A stretch of 22,652 bases of DNA from ZLKRG08 sp963977625 (GTDB taxonomy: Bacteria > Actinomycetota > Actinomycetes > Nanopelagicales > Nanopelagicaceae), in NCBI GenBank assembly GCA_963977625.1, contig CAXBPX010000009.1, positions 1-22,652 of the forward strand. Reading direction: 5' to 3'. The notes beneath the pieces are model-generated. The model saw only the letters and a program-made list of their open reading frames with translations. It was not told where the DNA came from and did no database searches. Position numbers and translations under genes: made by a program. Below, one piece after another: positions 14,824 to 22,191 of this stretch. Every line of letters starts with the position of its first letter. The first letter of the stretch is position 1.

Positions 14824-15231
14824 ATGAAAAGACATCCGGGCACTGCGCTAGGTATTTTCTTGGTGCTTACCGGCATCGGACATTTCATAATTCCAAAGCC
14901 ACTTGATTTGATTGTCCCTGAATTTTTACCTGGCGATCCTCGATTTTGGACTTACTTAAGCGGAATCGCTGAAATTGTCATTGGAGTTGCCTTAGTTAGC
15001 AATAGCGCAAAAGTAATCTTTGGTAAATCTATTAGATGGTGGGGCGCAATTTCGGCTTTGACATTATTCATTGTGGTTTATACCGCAAACATTAAAATGG
15101 CAATTGATTGGTCCAGCCGAGAGATGCCAGACCCACTAATCGCTTATGCCAGATTACCTTTGCAATTTCCACTTTTTTACTGGGCATGGAAAGTAATTAA
15201 AAAGTTTCAAGAAAAACCGCAAAGATCATGA
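14824..15231 (+). CDS. DoxX-like integral membrane protein
   Basis: The product (135 residues from ATG 14824) has four hydrophobic segments: ALGIFLVLTGIGHFIIP (residues 7-23), FWTYLSGIAEIVIGVAL (42-58), WWGAISALTLFIVVYTA (71-87) and a last one near LQFPLFYWAW (about 113-125). The early TGIGHF and the GxxEIxxG pattern resemble DoxX-family proteins, small membrane proteins with roles from quinol oxidation to redox stress; the exact function is not predictable. The stop overlaps the P450 start (ATGA, 15228-15231), so the two are probably made together. The family call is moderate because DoxX-like proteins are short and diverse. Confidence 0.72.
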   Translation: MKRHPGTALGIFLVLTGIGHFIIPKPLDLIVPEFLPGDPRFWTYLSGIAEIVIGVALVSNSAKVIFGKSIRWWGAISALTLFIVVYTANIKMAIDWSSREMPDPLIAYARLPLQFPLFYWAWKVIKKFQEKPQRS

Positions 15232-16649
15232 GTATGCAGCAGGAGCGAGCTTATTTTGCGCCACGTCCTGAGGAATATGCGCCAATTCCCAAACCAATTC
15301 ACCGAAATGATTGGGTATCCAGGGAAGATTTACCTGGACCAAACCCAGTATTTTCGGATTTGTTAACAGCAACTTTCATCAAAGATACCCCAAATTTCCT
15401 TTTAAGAATGCAAGAACGTTTCGGAAATCATTGTGCATTCTTTTTATCCAGAGAGCTATTTATTGGACTTTTCTCTGCAGAAGCTACATATCAAGTTACG
15501 GTTGCCCAACAGCATAATTTTGTAAAAGGAGTTGGATTTGCGCGGATGCGTAAAGTCCTAGGTGAAGGATTGCTCACAAATGAGGAACCGGTTCACTTAG
15601 CACATCGCCGATTAATGCAACCTCCATTTCACCATGGAAATTTAGATGGTTATGTATCAAAAATGTATTCAATAATTTCTACGCATTTAAAGAGCTGGGA
15701 AGATAAGTCAGAGTTAAATCTCGCCCCTGAAATGATGAGTTTGACTTTAGAAATTGTTGCTCAATGTCTATTTGGTTTGGACTCATCGAAATACACCAAA
15801 GAAATTGCACATTCAATGGAAATAGCTATCGATCGAATTGAGCGCACCATGTTGCCTGGATTAGAGAGATTTGATGGTACAAAATTTAGTTATTTCAAAG
15901 CCTTTGAATTAGCTGCAACTAATTTGGCTGAGATTGCAGAAGAAATTATTAAAGAGAGAATCAATTCCAATATAACTCATTCAGATGATTTGCTTGGAAT
16001 TCTGTTACAAATGAAAGATCAAATCTCAATGGCACATATCCGCGATGAAGTTTTGACTTTGATCTTAAGTGGCCATGAAACTACTGCAAATATGATGACC
16101 TGGGCTTTTGCTTATCTAAGCGAGAATCCTGATTTTGCAAATAAACTAAATTTTGAAGCATCAAATCAAGAATGGCTAAAACAGGGTCGAGCGCCTACTT
16201 ACTTGGAATTGGAAGAGTCAGCACCATTTGCATCAGCAATTATTTCTGAAACTCTTCGCTTGGCCCCACCAGTCTGGGTTGCGCCACGAATAGCAATAAA
16301 AGACTCTGTAATTGATGGGGTATTAATCCCAGCTGGTGCGCATGTTCTAGTCAGCCAATATGTAACACAGAGATCTAAAGAACATTTCATAGATGGCAAT
16401 AAGTGGAACCCCGAAAAGTGGCTTAATAGCAACTTTGAAAAGTCCTTAAGTAGAGGAAGTTATTTTCCATTTGGCGCTGGAAGCAGGAAGTGTTTAGGAG
16501 AGTATTTCGCGTTGGCTGAATCTAGATTAATTCTGCTATTAGTTGCTAAAGAATTTAATTTGAGAACGAGATTTCCTAAAGCGCTCCCAAGAGCTACTTA
16601 TAGACCCAAAGGTCCAGTTAAAAGCAAGGTCTACAAACTAGAGATTTAA
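15228..16649 (+). CDS. Cytochrome P450
   Basis: The 473-residue haem monooxygenase has all class motifs: I-helix LILSGHETT (Gly282-His-Glu-Thr-Thr286, oxygen activation), K-helix SETLRLAPP (ExxR) and the haem-binding FPFGAGSRKCLG with Cys422 as axial ligand. No signal peptide or N-terminal membrane anchor is apparent, and no fused reductase, so separate electron-transfer proteins are needed; none is encoded in the window. The start ATG 15228 overlaps the DoxX-like stop; ATG 15234 is an alternative. The stop shares TTAA with the stop of the convergent DUF418 gene. The substrate is unknown; a lipid, terpenoid or carotenoid-derived compound would fit planktonic Actinobacteria but is a guess. Confidence 0.93.
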   Translation: MSMQQERAYFAPRPEEYAPIPKPIHRNDWVSREDLPGPNPVFSDLLTATFIKDTPNFLLRMQERFGNHCAFFLSRELFIGLFSAEATYQVTVAQQHNFVKGVGFARMRKVLGEGLLTNEEPVHLAHRRLMQPPFHHGNLDGYVSKMYSIISTHLKSWEDKSELNLAPEMMSLTLEIVAQCLFGLDSSKYTKEIAHSMEIAIDRIERTMLPGLERFDGTKFSYFKAFELAATNLAEIAEEIIKERINSNITHSDDLLGILLQMKDQISMAHIRDEVLTLILSGHETTANMMTWAFAYLSENPDFANKLNFEASNQEWLKQGRAPTYLELEESAPFASAIISETLRLAPPVWVAPRIAIKDSVIDGVLIPAGAHVLVSQYVTQRSKEHFIDGNKWNPEKWLNSNFEKSLSRGSYFPFGAGSRKCLGEYFALAESRLILLLVAKEFNLRTRFPKALPRATYRPKGPVKSKVYKLEI

Positions 16650-17785
16650 TTTCTTTGGGTGAGCGCGCCTAAGAGCCGTTCTAATGGTCCTTGCTGAAAT
16701 TTTTGCAGCCACAGACTAGAAAGATAAGTAAAAGTAAACCAAATCAGAAATGCCAATATGAAGACTAGCCATAAATCTAATTTTTGAAATAACCCAAGAC
16801 CCCAAGGTCCAAAAATTAATGAGGCTGCGATTGATTGCGCAATGTAATTAGTCAGTGACATTTTCCCCGCTGGCGCGATCCAGGAGACTTTCTTTGGTGC
16901 TTCTGCTGTCAGTTTTCGAATATAGCCCACATAGCCAATGGATAAAAGTGGTGCCGCCACAAATGAGATCACGGTTGCCAACAGATAAGTTGCTTCTGAC
17001 GAGTTGCTGGAAATTTCATTCCTCAAGAAGAGGCAAGCTGCCACCAATTGAATAGGTAATCCAATCAAGATTCCTATACGAATCATTTTGGTATTTTGCT
17101 TAGAATCAAAATCAGTAGATAGAAACTTAATTCTTGAAAGTCGAAGCCCTAATAAAAAGGTAGCAAAAACGAAGCCACCTTGAAGCAAGATGCCACTTAG
17201 GATTCCAAGTCTCCACAATTCAACTCGTAGTTCGATTGCCTCAAAGAAAGTGCCACCTTTCATAGCCTGGTCAAGCCCGCTTGGCGGGATCAATTCTGTA
17301 GCTTCGTTTCCAAAACGTTCGCTTAGGTAAATCAAGATTGCAGCCGTTAATAGCAGAATCGAGAAAAAACCCAGAATTATTCGATTCCAAATCTTTAGAG
17401 TCCGATCGGTTCTAAAAAGAAATGGAATAAGTATTATGCCGAAAATTCCATACAAAACCAGAATGTCTCCGTGCCACAGAAATGTAAAGTGGAGAATTCC
17501 AATTGCAATTAAAACCAGGCATCGCTTGAACCAGCGTTTTCTATTTGCCCTGTCGGATTTGATGATGTACCCAGAGCTATATCCAAAAAGTAATGAGAAG
17601 ATCAAATAGAACTTGCCTTGGAATATAGCAAAAATCAGAAACGCAGCAGCGCTATTTGCAAAACCTTGTACCCATTCAGCGCGAGCACCTTCTTCGCTCT
17701 GAAGGGCCATAAATGGAATATTTACAACTAATATTCCTAGGAGCGCAAAACCTCTGAGCACATCCGGTGTAATGTCCCGATTCAA
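16646..17785 (-). CDS. DUF418-family multi-pass membrane protein
   Basis: The 379-residue product begins with PDVLRGFALLGILVVNI (residues 8-24), the hallmark opening of DUF418 proteins, and has about ten hydrophobic segments along its length. The C-terminal half contains the KMSLTNYIAQS motif typical of DUF418. The family is related to acyltransferase-3/OpgC-like membrane proteins and is often called a putative transporter, but no function is established. The start is TTG 17785 with only a weak GGA upstream. It follows the sensor-LuxR regulator by 32 bp on the same strand, so co-transcription is likely and the regulator may act on this unit. It overlaps the P450 gene end by 4 bp on the other strand. 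Confidence 0.85.
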   Translation of the reverse strand: MNRDITPDVLRGFALLGILVVNIPFMALQSEEGARAEWVQGFANSAAAFLIFAIFQGKFYLIFSLLFGYSSGYIIKSDRANRKRWFKRCLVLIAIGILHFTFLWHGDILVLYGIFGIILIPFLFRTDRTLKIWNRIILGFFSILLLTAAILIYLSERFGNEATELIPPSGLDQAMKGGTFFEAIELRVELWRLGILSGILLQGGFVFATFLLGLRLSRIKFLSTDFDSKQNTKMIRIGILIGLPIQLVAACLFLRNEISSNSSEATYLLATVISFVAAPLLSIGYVGYIRKLTAEAPKKVSWIAPAGKMSLTNYIAQSIAASLIFGPWGLGLFQKLDLWLVFILAFLIWFTFTYLSSLWLQKFQQGPLERLLGALTQRN

Positions 17786-17817
17786 TGAATATCCGATCTT
17801 TAAGTTAAATAAGTTAA

Positions 17818-18801
17818 TTATTGGTTGATTCTTAAATATCTTAATACCGCAGCCACTCTACGGTGTGTATCGTCACCGCCATGAATTTCAAGCTTATTTA
17901 GGATATTGGAGATATGTTTTTCAACTGATCCTTCGGTGATAAACAGTGTTTTGGCAATTCCGGCATTGGTTTTCCCCTGCGCCATCAAAGCTAAAATTTC
18001 TCGTTCACGATTACTCAATTCTGATAACTCTTCTCGAATAGCTTCAGATTGCATGGCTTCGCGAACTTGCTTCTCACTTACCTTTTTCTTAGAAAAGCGA
18101 TTTTCAAATTTTGCCTGCAAAGTGGGTAGGTAAGCACCAGAGAGCAAACCATCGACTAATTTTGCATTTGCTCTTGCGATTCGTGGAATCAGCCAGATAG
18201 AGATAATAAATATCAATAATCCAGTAACCATTACTGGCCATGATTGAAAACTACCTTGGACGGCACCAGAGTCAGTCCCATCACCTATTGTGAATCTAAC
18301 GATAGGGGACTCAAAATTCAGATTTCCTTGGATGACACCGCTATCGTCGGTAAATTTGAAGTCGCGGCTGAAATCCCCTTTTGCAAACAAACCCATTGAA
18401 ATAAGGATGGTAAGGAATCCTGCTATTCCTACAACTCCAATCACAAAGGCAAAAGTTGACCAGAAGAATGCGATGAATACATATGCAATGGCCATCCAAC
18501 TTCTGAGCGAAGTAAAACGTTCTTTCAAGCCATCCCAAGAGAAAGCTGGGTTGGAGAACCAATTAAGGACTATCTGATGCTCTGTGCCAAGTACCTTATT
18601 AACTCGATTGATCTCAAATTTAGCCACATATTCCATCAAGGTCATCAAACCCAAAAGAAGTACAACTGAAATCGGCAGGATTGCACCGCTGAATAAGCCG
18701 AAAGTGGTGATCATAAAGAGAATCACAAGTATCGGAAAGGAGGTCAGAACATAAAGAAGGCTTTGCAGCCATCTTTTAGTTGCAGATACGAGAGTTTTCA
18801 T
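17818..18801 (-). CDS. Membrane-anchored one-component regulator: 'putative sensor' domain fused to LuxR HTH
   Basis: The 327-residue protein has hydrophobic segments at about 14-36, 38-58, 103-138 (long, perhaps two passes) and 188-206, with a polar loop at 141-187. The helical-hairpin pattern of residues 10-135 resembles the 'putative sensor' domain (PF13796, as remembered) found at the N-terminus of actinobacterial NarL-system histidine kinases. Here no HisKA or ATPase domain follows; residues about 262-323 are instead a LuxR/NarL HTH (LSNREREILALMAQGKTNAGIAKTLF, then EGSVEKHISNIL). The charged stretch at 230-260 may act as linker or coiled coil. It would sense at the membrane and bind DNA while tethered, or after proteolysis. 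The DUF418 gene downstream is the likely partner. Confidence 0.85.
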   Translation of the reverse strand: MKTLVSATKRWLQSLLYVLTSFPILVILFMITTFGLFSGAILPISVVLLLGLMTLMEYVAKFEINRVNKVLGTEHQIVLNWFSNPAFSWDGLKERFTSLRSWMAIAYVFIAFFWSTFAFVIGVVGIAGFLTILISMGLFAKGDFSRDFKFTDDSGVIQGNLNFESPIVRFTIGDGTDSGAVQGSFQSWPVMVTGLLIFIISIWLIPRIARANAKLVDGLLSGAYLPTLQAKFENRFSKKKVSEKQVREAMQSEAIREELSELSNREREILALMAQGKTNAGIAKTLFITEGSVEKHISNILNKLEIHGGDDTHRRVAAVLRYLRINQ

Positions 18802-18888
18802 AACTTAATTCTCTACATGAAAGTATCTATACCCCTAAGGTGCTAGCAGGTGTTTCTTAATGGCGAGCGGCTTTTCTGACTAAGTAAG

Positions 18889-18962
18889 TGAGGGGGGTGG
18901 GGCTCGAACCCACGACGACCGGATTATGAGTCCGGGGCTCTAACCGACTGAGCTACCCCCTC
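18889..18962 (-). tRNA. tRNA with CAT anticodon, probably elongator tRNA-Met
   Basis: A complete 74-nt cloverleaf can be folded by eye on the minus strand: acceptor GAGGGGG/CCCCCTC, D arm GCTC/GAGC, anticodon stem CCGGA/TCCGG with loop CTCATAA (anticodon CAT), a 5-nt variable loop and T arm GTGGG-TTCGAGC-CCCAC, discriminator A, no encoded CCA. The G1-C72 pair excludes initiator tRNA. tRNA-Ile2 (CAT, modified to lysidine) cannot be fully excluded without comparison. Confidence 0.95.
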
Positions 18963-18973
18963 GTGATGGGAAT

Positions 18974-18979
18974 ACTTTA
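18974..18979 (-). promoter_or_regulatory. Probable -10 box of the tRNA gene
   Basis: TAAAGT on the minus strand lies 11 nt before the first tRNA base, predicting a leader of about five bases. No convincing -35 was found, and read-through from the DUF885 gene (19001) is an alternative. Confidence 0.4.
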
Positions 18980-19000
18980 CACCGCAACAGTGAAGTTAAA

Positions 19001-20653
19001 TTAATTGCCTTTCCAGTTAGCCATTTCAGTCTTGAGTGAATCAAGTCCCATTGGACCAATCTTTAATGCAAAATTATGGAATTTCTTAATTTCAAAATCA
19101 TGTCCCAATCTCTGTTTTGCTGATTCGCGAATATCCATCCAATAACGTTCGCCAACTTTGTAAGAAATTGCTTGACCAGGCCATCCTAAATATCTTTCGA
19201 TTTCACTTTTTGCAAAATCTGGCGCCACCATTGCGTTATTTACCAATAATTCAAAACCAGATTGCGCATTCCACACTTTGCCCGATGAATCTTTGTAACC
19301 GCAATGCATTCCAATATCTACTACTACGCGGGCAGCACGTAGCCCTTGTCCTGCTAAATAACCAAGTTCTAGAGATGGTTCATCAAATGCACCAAGTTCA
19401 TCCATAAAACGCTCTGCATAAAGAGCCCAACCTTCTCCGTAACCCGAGATCCATGCATTGGTTCGTTGGAATCTTGATAGTCGATCTTTTTCAAGTGCAG
19501 CAGTTGCAAATTGCAGATGATGTCCAGGGACTGCTTCGTGATACCAAGTTGATGCTATGTGCCAGAAATTAAATCTCTTGTGTCCAAGCGTTGGATACCA
19601 AGTTGTTCCTGGCCGAGATAAATCTTCAGTCGGCGGAATGTAATATGGAGCGGCAGCTGCTCCTTCTGGAGCAATGCGTGCATCGCAAAATGCAATTCGC
19701 TCATCAATATCAAAATATTTTCCATCTAGATGAGCTACTGCTTCTTCAGTAAATGAAAGTAACTTCTTGACTAGTGCTTCTTCGCCGTCAATGCGATGTA
19801 GTTCGGCGTTTTCACAGATGTCCGCAACATCCTTTAATGATTTGCCACTTAGCCCAAGTTTTGCTGCCGCTTTGTGCATGCGGTCATTGATTCGTGCTAA
19901 ATCTTCTAAACCCCATTCATATGTTTTCTTTAAATCTAAATCCGCGCCAGTAAAAAATTGAGCCCATGGCTTGTAACGTTCTTCACCGACAGCATCTTGT
20001 TCGTTAGAACGAGGTGCATGCACATCTCGAAGCCACTGGCTCATTTGGCCAGAGGCACTTGCAGCGCTCTTTGCTGCTGTGTGTAGCTCTGGATATTTAT
20101 TAAATGGATCTAACTTCTGTGCCATCTTTTCCCAGCCACCTTCGGCATAGGTTTTTAATTGATCAGCAACCACAATCACTTGGCGTCGAGCAGTTTTGCG
20201 GCCTTGGGAATCCATCTCTTGAATAGTTGATTTCCAGCCATCTAATGCTTTGCCTACTAGATTTAATCGAGCCGTGATGTTTGCAATTGCGCCATCGCCT
20301 TCGGTGGGCATAATGGTAAAAATTTGGCGAATTTCGGATGCGGGATTGACTATAGGTGAATAAGTTACAAATCCCTCTTTAGAGTCGTGAATTCGTAATC
20401 GAGCTTCGGTGCGTTCAATTAAAACCGCTTGAGAAATTCGATCTATTTCATCTTTAGGAGTTAATGATTTAGCTTGTTTTACAACTTCGCGTTTATATGC
20501 GGCATCTCTATCTGCTTCTTCGATTGTAAAAGTATCTAATTGGTCATCGAAACCTTTAATACCTAGTCCGGTTGCCTCCATAGGTGACATACGCGCAGTT
20601 TTTTCGACATAGGTATCTGCTAATTCAAAAAGCGGTGAACGATGTTGGGACAT
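19001..20653 (-). CDS. DUF885-family metallopeptidase-like protein
   Basis: The 550-residue protein is mostly helical, as in the DUF885 family. The zinc-site motif is HEAVPGHHLQ (HExxxGHH), followed about 30 residues later by SGYGEGWALYAERFM, whose Glu is the expected third metal ligand. There is no signal peptide, so it is probably cytoplasmic. Family members are treated as peptidases of the thermolysin-like group, but few have been tested. ATG 20653 directly abuts the upstream stop (TAA 20654-20656), and AAGGAAA just before it is a good SD, so this is the second gene of an operon with the Pr6Pr-like gene. The tRNA follows 38 bp downstream. Confidence 0.86.
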   Translation of the reverse strand: MSQHRSPLFELADTYVEKTARMSPMEATGLGIKGFDDQLDTFTIEEADRDAAYKREVVKQAKSLTPKDEIDRISQAVLIERTEARLRIHDSKEGFVTYSPIVNPASEIRQIFTIMPTEGDGAIANITARLNLVGKALDGWKSTIQEMDSQGRKTARRQVIVVADQLKTYAEGGWEKMAQKLDPFNKYPELHTAAKSAASASGQMSQWLRDVHAPRSNEQDAVGEERYKPWAQFFTGADLDLKKTYEWGLEDLARINDRMHKAAAKLGLSGKSLKDVADICENAELHRIDGEEALVKKLLSFTEEAVAHLDGKYFDIDERIAFCDARIAPEGAAAAPYYIPPTEDLSRPGTTWYPTLGHKRFNFWHIASTWYHEAVPGHHLQFATAALEKDRLSRFQRTNAWISGYGEGWALYAERFMDELGAFDEPSLELGYLAGQGLRAARVVVDIGMHCGYKDSSGKVWNAQSGFELLVNNAMVAPDFAKSEIERYLGWPGQAISYKVGERYWMDIRESAKQRLGHDFEIKKFHNFALKIGPMGLDSLKTEMANWKGN

Positions 20654-21343
20654 TTAATTTCCTTTTCTAGAGAGCGCTTTATCTAGACCAAGAAAGATAA
20701 GCGCCAGTACATATCCTGCTATGTAAATCATTATTAGGGTAGTACCTACAGAAACATATCCATATTCAATAACATCAAAGAAGCCATATGGATAACGACT
20801 AATAATTGCACCTCGAATAAAGGTATAGAGCAAATATGCAGTGGGAATTGCAAATACTGAAATAGTCATGCGAAAGTTAAACCAATTTCGTGGGCCTATT
20901 AAGAGCCATACCAGGACGGTAATAATTGGCGTTAAATAATGTTGAAAAGCGTTGGTGTATACATTCCAACTTTCTGGGTGCGCTGTCGGCGCGATTAATA
21001 GGTGGTACAGAATTCCAGTCATCAATATCATTAAAAGCGAAGTATTACGTAGTAATTTAAAACGTTGATCGGCGCGATTTGGATTTAAAAATAAAGCTGT
21101 AATTGTGAATGCCACCAGCGCATTGCTCCAAATTGTGAAATATCCAAAGAGATCTATTACGCGAGTTAATGCGCCAGCCATGCCAGGAGAATGAGGTCCA
21201 AAAAGATGTGGATCGATTTTTCCTTCGGGAACTAAATCGAAAGTATTTACGATAAAAGACCCACCAAAACCTATCCATGCGCTAATCATGTTAATTCCAT
21301 AAAGCGCTTTTACTTTATTTACATTATCCGAAGTATTTGCCAT
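20654..21343 (-). CDS. Pr6Pr-like six-pass membrane protein
   Basis: The product (229 residues from ATG 21343) has about six hydrophobic segments, with NTFDLV in the first loop, FGYFTIWSNALVAFTI, LIAPTAHPESWNVYTNAFQHYLTP split between two segments, and PYGFFDVIEYGY near the end. Conserved TIWSN, the mid-protein His in HYLTP and the PYGF-D motif fit Pr6Pr family membrane proteins (related to eukaryotic FAR-17a/AIG1), whose function in bacteria is unknown. The frame stays open to ATG 21367, but that would overlap the divergent M23 gene; ATG 21343 has TAACAT 5 nt upstream and is preferred. The downstream gene abuts directly. Confidence 0.75.
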   Translation of the reverse strand: MANTSDNVNKVKALYGINMISAWIGFGGSFIVNTFDLVPEGKIDPHLFGPHSPGMAGALTRVIDLFGYFTIWSNALVAFTITALFLNPNRADQRFKLLRNTSLLMILMTGILYHLLIAPTAHPESWNVYTNAFQHYLTPIITVLVWLLIGPRNWFNFRMTISVFAIPTAYLLYTFIRGAIISRYPYGFFDVIEYGYVSVGTTLIMIYIAGYVLALIFLGLDKALSRKGN

Positions 21344-21348
21344 GGTTA

Positions 21349-21358
21349 ATGTTAAGGT
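21349..21358. promoter_or_regulatory. Second divergent leaderless promoter with overlapping -10 boxes
   Basis: Plus-strand TAAGGT (21353-21358) ends 7 nt before ATG 21366; minus-strand TAACAT (21349-21354) ends 5 nt before ATG 21343. They share the TA at 21353-21354 (ATGTTAAGGT, pattern ANNNTANNNT). The spacer between starts is 22 bp, the same as at 13085-13106. Confidence 0.6.
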
Positions 21359-21365
21359 TTCCAAC

Positions 21366-21965
21366 ATGCGTATTCGAGCAATTTTGGGATTAATGGGCGT
21401 GTGCCTTACTTTTTTGGCTGCGCACCCTGCTAATGCAGCCCCTAAATATGCATTCCCAATTGTTGATTGCGCTTATACCTATTCTCGATACCATCATGAT
21501 TATCCAGCTACAGATATTTTGGCTAAAAAAGGTTGCAAATATGTTGCGGTTACTAGTGGAGTGATAGATGAAATTCGCAAAGTTGACACCTACAACTACA
21601 AAAAACCTACGCCGTTAACTAAAGGTGGTATTTACGTCTCTCTAATTGGAGATGATGGTGTTCGTTATTACGGATCACACCTAAAAAAAATCGCAGATGG
21701 AATTGAAGTTGGTGTACGGGTAGAAGTTGGCACCGTGCTTGGAAACGTAGGTGATACCGGAGATGCCCGTGGCACCGCACCGCATGTGCATTTTGGAATT
21801 AGCTGGCCTACTACTCAGCGCGATATTTGGTGGGTGCGTCGCGGTGAAGTTTTTCCTTGGCGATATTTAGATAAGTGGAAAATAGGCGGGGATCGCTCTC
21901 CGGCGGCTGAAATAAAAGCGCTGCTGGCAAAAAAGGGCGAAGTCCCACCAATTCCAAAAAAGTAA
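21366..21965 (+). CDS. Secreted M23-family (LytM-like) peptidase
   Basis: The 199-residue product has a signal peptide (residues 1-24, ending ANAA) and then one M23 domain. The zinc motifs are RYHHDYPATDI (His43/His44 and Asp50) and PHVHFGI (His140, His142), with YGSHL between them, so an active enzyme is expected. M23 enzymes cleave peptide cross-links of peptidoglycan, usually at glycine bonds, outside the cell. Two Cys (35, 57) in the mature part might form a disulfide. An earlier in-frame ATG at 21342 would add eight residues before the signal peptide and overlap the divergent gene; ATG 21366 fits the promoter better. The gene stands alone, before the FMN riboswitch. Confidence 0.9.
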   Translation: MRIRAILGLMGVCLTFLAAHPANAAPKYAFPIVDCAYTYSRYHHDYPATDILAKKGCKYVAVTSGVIDEIRKVDTYNYKKPTPLTKGGIYVSLIGDDGVRYYGSHLKKIADGIEVGVRVEVGTVLGNVGDTGDARGTAPHVHFGISWPTTQRDIWWVRRGEVFPWRYLDKWKIGGDRSPAAEIKALLAKKGEVPPIPKK

Positions 21966-21984
21966 TTCCATTTCTCTTTGGCTG

Positions 21985-21990
21985 TATAGT
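21985..21990 (+). promoter_or_regulatory. -10 box for the FMN riboswitch transcript
   Basis: TATAGT predicts a transcript start near 21997, two bases before the first paired base of the aptamer. This spacing supports it; no clear -35 is seen. Confidence 0.6.
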
Positions 21991-21998
21991 TCGCTCAA

Positions 21999-22118
21999 AG
22001 TTCTGGGGGTCGGTGTAATTCCGAACCGGCGGTTATAGCCCGCGACCCGACATCAGCCAGATGTCGGTTGACTTAAGTGAAACTCTTAGGCCGACAGTAA
22101 AGTCTGGATAAAAGAACT
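21999..22118 (+). promoter_or_regulatory. FMN riboswitch aptamer (RFN element)
   Basis: Conserved RFN blocks are present in order: GGTGTAATTCCGAACCGGCG (from 22012), TATAGCCCGCGA, a variable hairpin CCGACATC/GATGTCGG (22047-22054/22060-22067), then AAGTGAAACTCTTAGGCCGA and CAGTAAAGTCTGGAT. Helix P1 is AGTTCT (21999-22004) with AGAACT (22113-22118). It binds FMN and is expected to lower expression of the transporter that follows. Confidence 0.96.
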
Positions 22119-22151
22119 AATAAGTGGTGTGCTGTGTGCACATTTGCTTTG

Positions 22152-22185
22152 CCCTTGGAACCGCAAATTACTAGTTCCGAAAGGG
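22152..22185 (+). promoter_or_regulatory. SD-sequestering hairpin, riboswitch expression platform
   Basis: CCCTTGGAAC (22152-22161) pairs with GTTCC (22174-22178) and AAGGG (22181-22185), with a 2-nt bulge and a 12-nt loop. AAGGG is the SD of ATG 22192, so this helix would hide the ribosome site. No U tract follows, so control is probably at translation. TAGTTC (22172-22177) can instead pair with GAACTA (22114-22119) of P1. Confidence 0.75.
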
Positions 22186-22191
22186 AAAAGA

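Noticed and set aside
16604..16660. Inverted repeat ACCCAAAG / CTTTGGGT around the P450-DUF418 junction as terminator
   Set aside because: The 41-nt loop and absence of a U tract make a terminator unlikely; both arms are coding sequence.
18290..18577. 95-codon plus-strand open frame antisense to the sensor-LuxR gene
   Set aside because: Shadow frame of a well-supported gene; no recognisable domain.
18802..18888. Terminator after the tRNA
   Set aside because: No stem with a U tract on the minus strand could be found in this 87-bp gap.
21344..21367. Upstream start at 21367 for the Pr6Pr-like gene and at 21342 for the M23 gene
   Set aside because: Using both would make the divergent genes overlap by 26 bp and put the promoters inside coding sequence; the inner ATGs leave a 22-bp spacer with matching -10 boxes.
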